NCBI GenBank assembly: GCA_019638625.1 | Contig: JAHBTK010000003.1 | Location: 248,001-312,000, forward strand | Direction of reading: 5' to 3' | Length of the DNA stretch: 64,000 nt | Source of the DNA: Chitinophagaceae bacterium | Lineage (GTDB): Bacteria; Bacteroidota; Bacteroidia; Chitinophagales; Chitinophagaceae | Part shown: piece by piece, positions 46,837 to 54,695 of the stretch | How positions within the stretch are numbered: position 1 is the stretch's first letter | Layout: every line of letters starts with the position of its first letter | Position numbers and translations under genes: made by a program | Notes under the pieces: generated by a model | Seen by the model: only the letters and a program-made list of their open reading frames with translations | What the model was told of the DNA's origin: nothing | Database searches by the model: none

Positions 46837-46850
46837 TATACCTTTGTGTA
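46837..46850 (-). promoter_or_regulatory. Operator-like palindrome, site D
   Basis: On the minus strand TACACAAAGGTATA, one mismatch from sites B and C. A -7-like TATTATTG lies at 46805-46812, exactly 24 bp downstream, followed by the response-regulator gene, suggesting autoregulation. Confidence 0.68.
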
Positions 46851-46899
46851 CTATTCCGATCTCCTGCAATTATTCGCAGTAGCTATAGCCGGCATTATT

Positions 46900-48846
46900 T
46901 TATGACTCCTTCAGTTGTGCAGGTATATCAATTGTGATCTGCAATCCTTCCCGGTTCTCAAATAAAATGATACCGCCAATACTGCTTATTCTCTTCTGCA
47001 TGTTATTGATGCCATTGCCCTCTGAGGTCTGGGTTTGATCTAAACCTATACCATTGTCCTTTGCTATTACCCTGATCCTTTTTTCGCTGCACGAAAAATC
47101 AATGGAAAACTTACCGGCTTTAGAATGTTTGATAACATTATGAAATATCTCTTTAATAACAAGCAGAAGGTTCCTCTGCTGTATATTGTTGATATGATGA
47201 TCGTTTTTGCTGTTATTATTAAAGTCAAGCGTAAGGCTGAGGTCCGTTCTTTGAATATACTCGGCCATATATACCCGCAAATGAGCCATGAGCACGTTAA
47301 TGGTGCCTACTGTGTCCTTGAGCATCCATACAATTTCACTCATTTGATCAATTGCCTCCCCTGAAATCTGGGAAATGTTTTTCAACATTGTCTCTGAGTT
47401 TCCACTTGACCGGGTAGCTAACCTGTTGACGACTATCTGCAGGCAGGTGAGGCTGCTTCCCAGGTCGTCATGCAACTCCCTTGATATCCGTTCCCGCTCA
47501 TTTTTTAATGCAAGCTGGTGCTGTAATTTGGCTGATCTTTTATAATTATTTCGTACCAGGAGAGATATAACTATAACCATACAGGCAATCGCGATCGCCA
47601 CAAGCAGATAGGCCTGCTTTAACTGGATATCTTTAGTGAGTGTTTCATTCAGCGCTTTATGGTATCTCTTCTCCATGTCTGCACTGATATTGACAGACGT
47701 AAATTTTTTATTGGCTTCATCCACCGAATCTTTAAACGAAATATATTTTTTGAGTTGCGCAACAGCTTCCCCCGTCTCACCCAGCTTTAAATGATGATCG
47801 GCCCTGACCTGGTAATATTTCAGGTGGTTATTCTCATCCGGCAGCGTACTCAGCGAATCCCTCACCTTATCCAGCCATTTTCCGGCTTCAGCATACCTGC
47901 CTGCGAATGTCAGCATATCGGCAAGTTCCAGTTGCAGGTTCTGGGCAAAATTATCATTGCGCCTTTCGAACACCGCAAGTGATTTGATATATAAGGACTC
48001 TGCTTCGGCGCGATTGTTTTTTTGCGCATAATAACCTGCCAGGTTTCCCCATACTACTGCTTTTGCTGTTTGTATATATTGCTGCCGGGTTGGGAACTTC
48101 GGTTCCTGCTTCAGGATATACTCCATAGCCGCATTAAAATAATGTACAGCACTATCCCATTGATGCAGTTTTGCATAGCATAAACCCACATTATCCAAAT
48201 TAGCTTGCGAATAAACGAATGTCAGGAATTCATTGGTGACGGCGCTGCAATTAATTTCTTTTATAGTGGTTTTAAAATATTCAGCTGCTGATTCAAATTT
48301 TTTTTGTTTATACATCAGATTAGCAAGCCGTTGCGTGTAACTGTGTATACTGCAGCTATCTGTCGCAGCATCTTCTGCTATTACCCTTGATTTAGTATAA
48401 TATACCAGGCTTTCATCATAATTTTTCAATGCCAGGTATATGTCGCCTTTGGAAGCAAGTGCAGACGCATACCATTGCGCAAATTTAGGTTCTCTGATCT
48501 TGTTCACAGTAAGGTCAAGCATGCTGTCAGCATATGTAAGTGCCTCTTCAAAATGGCGTTGCCGCTGGTAAAAAGCGCATTTAAATCCATAGAACTCCAG
48601 CCAGTCTTCCACATCCGGCTCCCTGATATGTCTGAAAGCCGAATCAATAAAATGTAGCTGCTCCCGGCTATCATCCGGCAAAGCATTTATGACAGATAAT
48701 AAAGCCTTTACCTGCTGGGGTTGTTTATTATTTCTCTGATTACATGAAAAATTTTGGAAAATAAACCCCAGGATAGCTGTTGCTATGCATATGGCAGAGC
48801 AGCCTGATAAAAAGAAAAATTTAAAGGAGTACCTCTGCGTTTTCAT
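46900..48846 (-). CDS. Sensor histidine kinase with TPR sensor region
   Basis: A 648-residue intact kinase; the ATG at 48846 begins a signal/anchor (FKFFFLSGCSAICIATAILGFIF) and is preferred over the in-frame start at 48894. Several tetratricopeptide-like repeats (for example KGDIYLALKNYDESLVYYTKS, LCYAKLHQWDSAVHYFNAAM) fill the periplasmic region, then one membrane helix (LLVAIAIACMVIVISLLV), HisKA_3 with His 459 in RISRELHDDLGSSLTC, and the ATPase domain (LVIKEIFHNVIKHSKAGKFSI, AKDNGIGLD, GNGINNMQKRISS). It probably partners the regulator at 46101. Confidence 0.93.
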   Translation of the reverse strand: MKTQRYSFKFFFLSGCSAICIATAILGFIFQNFSCNQRNNKQPQQVKALLSVINALPDDSREQLHFIDSAFRHIREPDVEDWLEFYGFKCAFYQRQRHFEEALTYADSMLDLTVNKIREPKFAQWYASALASKGDIYLALKNYDESLVYYTKSRVIAEDAATDSCSIHSYTQRLANLMYKQKKFESAAEYFKTTIKEINCSAVTNEFLTFVYSQANLDNVGLCYAKLHQWDSAVHYFNAAMEYILKQEPKFPTRQQYIQTAKAVVWGNLAGYYAQKNNRAEAESLYIKSLAVFERRNDNFAQNLQLELADMLTFAGRYAEAGKWLDKVRDSLSTLPDENNHLKYYQVRADHHLKLGETGEAVAQLKKYISFKDSVDEANKKFTSVNISADMEKRYHKALNETLTKDIQLKQAYLLVAIAIACMVIVISLLVRNNYKRSAKLQHQLALKNERERISRELHDDLGSSLTCLQIVVNRLATRSSGNSETMLKNISQISGEAIDQMSEIVWMLKDTVGTINVLMAHLRVYMAEYIQRTDLSLTLDFNNNSKNDHHINNIQQRNLLLVIKEIFHNVIKHSKAGKFSIDFSCSEKRIRVIAKDNGIGLDQTQTSEGNGINNMQKRISSIGGIILFENREGLQITIDIPAQLKES

Positions 48847-49248
48847 CACCGCATATAGTTTTGTTTTAGTTGACAGGGCAGGATTATGCAGCACCTATCT
48901 CAACGGTGACGAACATAGGTGTAAGGTCATTTTGCAGGTATATACTACAGCATATCAAGCTTATTGAATATAGTAAAAATAGACAATAAAAGTGTCTTTA
49001 ATGTAAATTAAACCACAACCGATCCTTGCCGGGAGACCCAAAACTGCCTTCGATCGATGTAAGCCGATCTTTGCACCTATCTCCCAAACGGCTAACGCTG
49101 CCGGAGGCTGGTGAGCATAAATCACTGTAAAATCCCGGTTTTACCGTGAAACCCCGCAAACCACCTCACCGTACCTGACCTTCCGGGGTCATTGTGCGGA
49201 TGCCGGCAGGAACTGATATTTTTTCTTTGATATCTTAATTTTTTCTCC

Positions 49249-49256
49249 TACCTTTG
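49249..49256 (+). promoter_or_regulatory. Promoter of the rplK-rplL gene run
   Basis: TACCTTTG (exact TAnnTTTG) with TTTG at 49226-49229, 19 bp upstream: the full Bacteroidota -33/-7 arrangement. The predicted transcript has a leader of about 75 nt before the rplK ATG. Confidence 0.75.
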
Positions 49257-49288
49257 CCGCCCCAAAAAGTTCTTATTTGAATTTGGGA

Positions 49289-49310
49289 GTTGTCCGCCGC
49301 GGTGGACAAC
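49289..49310 (+). promoter_or_regulatory. Hairpin in the rplK leader, possible L1-binding site
   Basis: Seven-bp stem GTTGTCC/GGACAAC around a GC-rich loop, in the leader 24 nt before the rplK start. In many bacteria L1 represses its operon by binding the leader. The match to an L1 site is not verified here. Confidence 0.4.
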
Positions 49311-49333
49311 GTTAACACCAAAAATGTAAAAAA

Positions 49334-49777
49334 ATGGCAAAAGAAATCAGTGGCTTTGTAAAGCTACAGGTAAAGGGCGGTCAGGCCAACCCTGCTCCTC
49401 CCGTAGGTCCTGCGTTGGGTTCCAAGGGTATCAATATCATGGAGTTCTGCAAGCAGTTCAATGCCCGCACCCAGGACAAAATGGGAAAAGTACTTCCCGT
49501 ATTAATCACAGTTTATTCCGACAAATCCTTCGAATTTGTCATTAAAACTCCCCCGGCGCCCGTTCAGCTAATGGAGGCGGCTAAAATTCAAAAAGGTTCC
49601 AAAGAACCTAACCGCAGCAAAGTAGGTAAGGTAACCTGGACCCAGATTGAGGCGATCGCAAAAGACAAAATGCCCGACCTGAACTGTTTTACGCTCGAAA
49701 GCGCTATGCGCATGGTAGCAGGTACAGCTCGCAGCATGGGCATCACTGTAGATGGTAACGCCCCCTGGGAAAATTAA
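49334..49777 (+). CDS. rplK: 50S ribosomal protein L11
   Basis: 147-residue ribosomal protein of the GTPase-associated centre. N-terminal domain with [37 protein letters not shown] and C-terminal rRNA-binding domain with [20 protein letters not shown]. Normal length. First gene of the L11-L1-L10-L7/L12 run; L1 starts 23 bp later. Confidence 0.98.
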   Translation: MAKEISGFVKLQVKGGQANPAPPVGPALGSKGINIMEFCKQFNARTQDKMGKVLPVLITVYSDKSFEFVIKTPPAPVQLMEAAKIQKGSKEPNRSKVGKVTWTQIEAIAKDKMPDLNCFTLESAMRMVAGTARSMGITVDGNAPWEN

Positions 49778-49800
49778 TCCTTCACTTTCCAAAAAACTGA

Positions 49801-50499
49801 ATGAAAATGGCGATTAGCAAAAAAAGAAAAGCTGTAGCAGCTAAAATAGATAAAAATAAACAGTATTCGCTGAAGGAAGCTTCTGCCCTGGTTAAGGAAG
49901 TGAATACTACAAAATTCGACAGCTCAGTGGATATTCACCTGCGCCTGGGTGTTGACCCCAAAAAGGCAGATCAGGCTATCCGTGGTACGGTAACCCTCCC
50001 GCACGGAACCGGTAAAACAAAACGGGTACTGGTGCTTTGCACGCCCGATAAGGAAGAAGCGGCAAAAGCAGCAGGAGCGGATTATGTGGGACTGGACGAA
50101 TATGTTACCAAAATTGAAGGCGGATGGGTAGATATCGACGTGATTGTAGCCACCCCGGCTGTGATGCCTAAAATTGGTAAACTGGGTAAAATCCTCGGAC
50201 CGCGCAACCTGATGCCCAACCCTAAAACAGGAACCGTAACCAATGATGTGGCAGCGGCAGTTACCGAAGTAAAAGGCGGTAAAATAGCATTTAAAGTAGA
50301 CAAAGCCGGTATCATTCACGCTTCTGTCGGTCGCGTGAGTTTCTCCCCGGAAAAAATAGCTGAAAACAGCCAGGAGTTTATTAATGCTATTATCAAGGCA
50401 AAACCTTCTACTGCCAAAGGCACTTACCTGAAAAGCGCTTACATGGCCAGCACCATGAGCCCCGGTATTGCCATCGACCCAAAATCTATTGTTAACTAA
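49801..50499 (+). CDS. rplA: 50S ribosomal protein L1
   Basis: 232-residue L1 of the ribosome stalk region. Recognisable segments: [59 protein letters not shown] and [19 protein letters not shown] second Met two codons in is possible as start. L10 follows after 27 bp. Confidence 0.98.
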   Translation: MKMAISKKRKAVAAKIDKNKQYSLKEASALVKEVNTTKFDSSVDIHLRLGVDPKKADQAIRGTVTLPHGTGKTKRVLVLCTPDKEEAAKAAGADYVGLDEYVTKIEGGWVDIDVIVATPAVMPKIGKLGKILGPRNLMPNPKTGTVTNDVAAAVTEVKGGKIAFKVDKAGIIHASVGRVSFSPEKIAENSQEFINAIIKAKPSTAKGTYLKSAYMASTMSPGIAIDPKSIVN

Positions 50500-50526
50500 T
50501 GCTTTGACAGCATAAAAATCTTTTGT

Positions 50527-51054
50527 ATGACCAAACAGGAAAAAAACGAAGTGATTGAACTGCTGAAAGGCAAGTTCTCTCAATACAACAACTTTTACGT
50601 TACCGATACAGAATCTCTGAGTGTAGCACAAATTGTGAAACTGCGCCGCGCTTGTTTCGACAAGAACGTGGAAATGAAAGTAGCTAAAAACACTTTGATC
50701 AAAAAAGCCCTGGAATCTATCGACAACGAAAGGTTCTCTGGCGTATATGATTCCCTGAACAATGTAACAGCATTGCTGTTTTCGGAAAACCCTAAAGAGC
50801 CGGCACTTATCCTGAGCTCTTTCCGTAAGGAAAGCAAAGGTGAAAGGCCTGCTTTAAAAGCTGCTTTCATTGACGGAGACGTGTTTGCCGGTGACAATCA
50901 ACTGGAAGCATTGACCACATTGAAGAGCAAGCAGGATCTTATTGGCGATATCATCGGCTTATTACAGTCGCCTGCCAAGAATGTTATCAGTGCATTGAAT
51001 GCCGGTAACAAACTTGCAAGCCTGGTAAAAGCGCTGGAAGAAAGAGCAAACTAA
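50527..51054 (+). CDS. rplJ: 50S ribosomal protein L10
   Basis: 175-residue stalk base protein that anchors L7/L12 dimers. KEVIELLKGKFSQYNNFYVTDTE-like N-terminus, VAQIVKLRRACFDKNVEMKVAKNTLIKKAL, and the C-terminal helix (NVISALNAGNKLASLVKALEERA) that binds L7/L12. A 177-bp gap with inverted repeats separates it from rplL. Confidence 0.98.
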   Translation: MTKQEKNEVIELLKGKFSQYNNFYVTDTESLSVAQIVKLRRACFDKNVEMKVAKNTLIKKALESIDNERFSGVYDSLNNVTALLFSENPKEPALILSSFRKESKGERPALKAAFIDGDVFAGDNQLEALTTLKSKQDLIGDIIGLLQSPAKNVISALNAGNKLASLVKALEERAN

Positions 51055-51059
51055 TGTGA

Positions 51060-51142
51060 CAATTTGAAAATATGCTAATTTGAAAATGTAAGACGTTAGC
51101 TATTGCATTTTCAAATTTTCAAATTGACTCATTTTCAAATTA
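51060..51142. repeat. Inverted-repeat cluster between rplJ and rplL
   Basis: Two direct copies of AATTTGAAAAT (51061-51071 and about 51077-51087) face three copies of the complement ATTTTCAAATT (about 51106-51141). The RNA could fold into a long AU-rich hairpin. Similar AATTTGAAAAT tracts may be general intergenic filler in related genomes; alternatively it may tune rplL expression relative to rplJ. Confidence 0.75.
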
Positions 51143-51231
51143 ATTATCCTGGCCTGAGGATAATATATAAACAAATTTTTTTAATAACTCCGCCGGAGCA
51201 CAGGCAATGAAGGCGGGAAAAATTTGAAACA

Positions 51232-51609
51232 ATGGCAGATTTAAAAGCATTTGCAGAACAATTAGTAAATCTTACTGTAAAAGAAGTAAACGAGTTAGCA
51301 ACTATTTTGAAAGATGAGTATGGCATTGAGCCTGCTGCCGCTGCGGTAGCCGTAGCTGCGGGTCCTGCTGCCGGTGGCGCTGCTGCTCCGGAAGAAAAAA
51401 CATCTTTTAATGTGGTATTGAAAGCGGCTGGCGCTAACAAACTGGGTGTGGTAAAAGTGGTTAAAGACCTTACCGGCTTAGGTTTGAAAGAAGCTAAAGA
51501 CCTGGTAGACGGTGCACCGAAACCAGTTAAAGAAGGTGTTGCTAAAGCTGAAGCTGACGAAATCGCCGCTAAGCTGAAAGAAGCCGGCGCTGAAGTTGAA
51601 ATCGCTTAA
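51232..51609 (+). CDS. rplL: 50S ribosomal protein L7/L12
   Basis: 125-residue stalk protein. N-terminal dimerisation domain, the Ala/Pro-rich hinge ([21 protein letters not shown] region) and the C-terminal factor-binding domain ([54 protein letters not shown]). Ends the ribosomal run with an intrinsic terminator; rpoB does not follow. Confidence 0.98.
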   Translation: MADLKAFAEQLVNLTVKEVNELATILKDEYGIEPAAAAVAVAAGPAAGGAAAPEEKTSFNVVLKAAGANKLGVVKVVKDLTGLGLKEAKDLVDGAPKPVKEGVAKAEADEIAAKLKEAGAEVEIA

Positions 51610-51629
51610 TTCGATTTTGTTCTAAATAG

Positions 51630-51657
51630 AAAGGCTGCCCTTATCAGGCAGCCTTTT
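51630..51657 (+). terminator. Intrinsic terminator after rplL
   Basis: Ten-bp stem AAAGGCTGCC/GGCAGCCTTT with a 7-nt loop, followed by T-rich sequence (TTATTTTTTGG). Confidence 0.9.
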
Positions 51658-51740
51658 ATTTTTTGGGTACGGATCAGGAATGTCTTTTCTGATTGGTATA
51701 TACGGAACAAATTTCTATTTTATAGTTTTCGGTATCTCCT

Positions 51741-51944
51741 TTAGTCCGGTATCGGAAAAGGCAAATGAACATCTCCGGACCGCCATCCGGATGTAATGAT
51801 CGAAAGCCTTTCCTGTAGCGTCAGAAGACACTCATCTCCATCCATCAGGCAGTCGGTTTGGGAATCATTGCCTGAATGTTGATATGCCCCTGGAGTAGTT
51901 TCCATGAGCGGGTATTCCGGCAGAGCGGTATAGTTATTCATCAT
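51741..51944 (-). CDS. Small hypothetical ORF
   Basis: A possible 67-residue protein (start ATG at 51944, MMNNYTALPEYPLMETTPGA) with two Cys and no recognised domain. Its coding character is weak: no homology hint, no tight spacing to neighbours. A slightly longer version from 51974 is also open. It may not be expressed. Confidence 0.3.
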   Translation of the reverse strand: MMNNYTALPEYPLMETTPGAYQHSGNDSQTDCLMDGDECLLTLQERLSIITSGWRSGDVHLPFPIPD

Positions 51945-52133
51945 GTCGGTTAGTTTTTCCGGGCGGCCTATCAATTCTACAACCCTGTTATTTAAAAGCT
52001 ATCCTTTCAATACGCTGCTTTTTCCCGGGTACTACTATACAAGACGAGCTATACCATGCAGAAGTTGCAGGCTATTGATATAAAGAAAAAGGTGATGCGT
52101 GAACTTATTTATCTGCTGGGTCTGCTCTTCAAC

Positions 52134-54545
52134 CTATTTTTTTATCAGCCATATTTCACATACCTGGGAGCCCCGCTGGCCTTCGCCACAGGTCCAGGTG
52201 AATACCAGTTTTCCGCTGCTGGTCGCTTCTTTGGGAATATCGAACTCATATACCGGCCTTTCCCCGGTTTGCATAAAATCGTGAATCACAAACTGATCGT
52301 TGGCAACCAGCTTTAATTTCGAACGAAAACGACCGGTATAGGTTATGCGCATTTTATAAGCGGCTGTGCTGTCCAGATTATCGTATTTTATTTTCAGCGG
52401 CGTATCGTATAAGGTATTGATCTGGCTCATCCAGGCTGCCGGTGTGGTTTGCCCGGAAAAGCCCTGCGATCTTACTTCGTGTACCCATTCTTCTCCGATG
52501 ATGCCTACTCCAAAACTGATACGGGGAGATTGGAGGCTACCCGGGTCTTCCTGGTAGGTTTTGTCGGTTACCACCCTGTATTTACTTTGCACGGAACCGA
52601 AATGGTCATAAAACCCACCGGGGCCGGGATAGGTCCTGAGTAATATATCCTTTATTTTCTGCAATCTTTCATTGTCATCCGCGATACCTTCAATACCGTT
52701 TAACTGATCCTGCAGCCAGGCAGCATCACTCAGTGGAATATCAATATTATCGAGAAAGTTGCCCCTGCCCGGCATCGCGCCATGCTTTTCAATTGTCAAC
52801 TGAGCGCCAATGCTGCTGTATAATGAGTCCGCCAGTACAAAACATTTTTCCCTGAGCGAAATGGCAACCGGTTCATAAGCCACTTCGTCCAGCACCTGCA
52901 TCGCTTTCAAAACAGCGAGATGGGAGGTTTCCGCCGTTGCATCCTCCAGTATTTGCCTTGCCTGCATCTCTATCGCTGTTTCGCGTATGAGGCGCCTTTG
53001 CACATAGGCATCGTAGTAAGCCCGCAGCAAACACATCTGGAAACGAAAATTATTGATCATATCCGGTGTCGCCTTTCTTTCCAGGTCTTTCCAGAGCAAC
53101 AGCGTCTGCTCTACTGTTTTATTCGTAAGCAACGGACCCCGGAGGTTGGTTTCCAGCGCTTCTATCCCCAGGGCCAGCTCAGGCGCCATTTCTTCATTAA
53201 TGAACAAACGGGCATAGTCATAGAGTGTTTTTAATGCCGGGGTGGAGGGATCCCAATCCAGGTCGCTCCATATAAACTTGTTAACATCGTCATTGGTGCC
53301 TTCTGAATAGCTGATGCTGCCGGAAGCCAGTTTATCAAAACGGTTGTGGATCATTTTCTGATCATTGGGCCTTGGGTTAATACATTCCCTGCCCAGGGTC
53401 ATGGCATAGGCTACATCCCAATCGGGGACCGGGTATTGCGCACTCAGGCTATGGGTGATATCCGGATACCGGCGTATGGGAACAGCCGGGTTCAGCTTTT
53501 TACGCAGGTCTTCCAGCGGTATCTTCACCCAGGGACCAAACACCACTCCTCCAAACCAGGGATAACCGGCATTGGCATGCGTAAAGAAACTATCAAACCA
53601 GGACTGTCCCGGGCGAAACGCCTGCGGCGATACCCATATTTTGGCATTGGGATGATACTGTCTGAGCGCGGTTGCCACTGTTCCCAGCCATTTGAACATG
53701 ACATCAGGTTCCAGATCGCCCGGGTCCCCCCCGGGTACAAACACGTGATCCAGCTTAGGCAGGGCGGCAAACACTTCCAGCCTTTCCTTCATCTCGTTCC
53801 GGAGAGAATCCCTTTGAACATAATCGGAGCCCATATTCGGATACCACATCCACACGTCCAATCCATATTCCTTACAAATTCTTGATTGTTCCACCATCAT
53901 CTTAAACGGCGTGGTAACCATGTGTTTGCTGGAATCGTCATCGTCGGTCCGTGGCGGCATTATTTCGATGCTGTTGGCTCCAAAAAGCGCCAGGTCCCGG
54001 ATGTACTGATCAAATTGTTTTACGGTAAACGCATCGTACGAATTTGTCTTGGCGCGGTACCCCAACTGATGGCCGCGGATCGGGTAGGCAGGCGTTGATG
54101 TAACAGAGATATTATCGGAAATGGTCAATACCTCCTGCTTCATATGTGCCTCCCGCAGGAACTTTCCTACACCATACAATACCGCCCGCGCATTTTTCCC
54201 GGAAATGATCACCAGCGACTGCTCTTTACTGGTAATCAGTTTATACCCTTCTTCGCCCGGCGCTGCAAGCCTGGCAGCCAGTTCCCGTATCTGTTTTGGC
54301 AGCTTAGGCTCTCCTTCGCTGCTGACAAGGTATATCACTGTTTGTCCCGGCTGGACCTTCGTAACAGGAGCAATAGTAATCCCGGTTCTTTTCTTCACTT
54401 CTTCTTTTAGAACGTCGGCGGGCTTGCGCAGGGATATCTTTTTGTTGTCATCTGTCCACAAAAGCGCTGAAGAAAGATCAATTTGAGCAAATGAATTATG
54501 AACGAACAGTAAAACAGCAATAGTAAAAACAATATTCAATCTCAT
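52134..54545 (-). CDS. Large secreted glycoside-hydrolase-like protein
   Basis: An 803-residue exported protein with signal peptide (to about residue 20, NSFAQ). The first 140 residues look like the small alpha/beta domain (GH20b or GH67 N-terminal type) that precedes TIM barrels of hexosaminidases and alpha-glucuronidases: IAPVTKVQPGQTVIYLVSSEGEP, EEGYKLITSKEQSLVIISGKNARAVLYGVGKFLRE. A TIM-barrel-like region follows (GHQLGYRAKTNSYDAF, FGANSIEIMPPRTDDDD, DVWMWYPNMG, FVPGGDPGDLEP), then helices and a C-terminal beta-sandwich (YKMRITYTGRFRSKLKLV). The catalytic acids are not obvious, so the GH family and substrate are uncertain. It is not in the island of sulfatases. Confidence 0.7.
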   Translation of the reverse strand: MRLNIVFTIAVLLFVHNSFAQIDLSSALLWTDDNKKISLRKPADVLKEEVKKRTGITIAPVTKVQPGQTVIYLVSSEGEPKLPKQIRELAARLAAPGEEGYKLITSKEQSLVIISGKNARAVLYGVGKFLREAHMKQEVLTISDNISVTSTPAYPIRGHQLGYRAKTNSYDAFTVKQFDQYIRDLALFGANSIEIMPPRTDDDDSSKHMVTTPFKMMVEQSRICKEYGLDVWMWYPNMGSDYVQRDSLRNEMKERLEVFAALPKLDHVFVPGGDPGDLEPDVMFKWLGTVATALRQYHPNAKIWVSPQAFRPGQSWFDSFFTHANAGYPWFGGVVFGPWVKIPLEDLRKKLNPAVPIRRYPDITHSLSAQYPVPDWDVAYAMTLGRECINPRPNDQKMIHNRFDKLASGSISYSEGTNDDVNKFIWSDLDWDPSTPALKTLYDYARLFINEEMAPELALGIEALETNLRGPLLTNKTVEQTLLLWKDLERKATPDMINNFRFQMCLLRAYYDAYVQRRLIRETAIEMQARQILEDATAETSHLAVLKAMQVLDEVAYEPVAISLREKCFVLADSLYSSIGAQLTIEKHGAMPGRGNFLDNIDIPLSDAAWLQDQLNGIEGIADDNERLQKIKDILLRTYPGPGGFYDHFGSVQSKYRVVTDKTYQEDPGSLQSPRISFGVGIIGEEWVHEVRSQGFSGQTTPAAWMSQINTLYDTPLKIKYDNLDSTAAYKMRITYTGRFRSKLKLVANDQFVIHDFMQTGERPVYEFDIPKEATSSGKLVFTWTCGEGQRGSQVCEIWLIKK

Positions 54546-54645
54546 TGTACAGGAGGGCTTTTAGTATGGTAATTCTCCGCTAAAAATAACACATCATCCT
54601 GTAAAGATGAAATTAACAGATAGATACTATGCAGGAACCCATAAA

Positions 54646-54670
54646 TAAAAAAAGAGCTGACCTGCAGCTC
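54646..54670 (-). terminator. Intrinsic terminator after the SurA-like gene
   Basis: Stem GAGCT/AGCTC at 54654-54670, with T7 on the minus strand at 54647-54653. It lies 26 bp past the SurA-like gene stop. Confidence 0.7.
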
Positions 54671-54695
54671 CTTAAAATATCTGTGTATAACTCTC

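Larger units (their letters stand above)
48847..49333. other. Intergenic region with rplK promoter
   Basis: No gene is seen in this 487-bp gap between divergent transcription units. A degenerate relative of the island operator (CGAACATAGGTGTA, 48910-48923) lies upstream of the kinase gene. The right end contains the rplK promoter and leader hairpin. No tRNA, secE or nusG is present. Confidence 0.55.

Noticed and set aside
48847..49333. Search for tRNA, secE or nusG before rplK
   Set aside because: No cloverleaf-like sequence or suitable small reading frame was seen.
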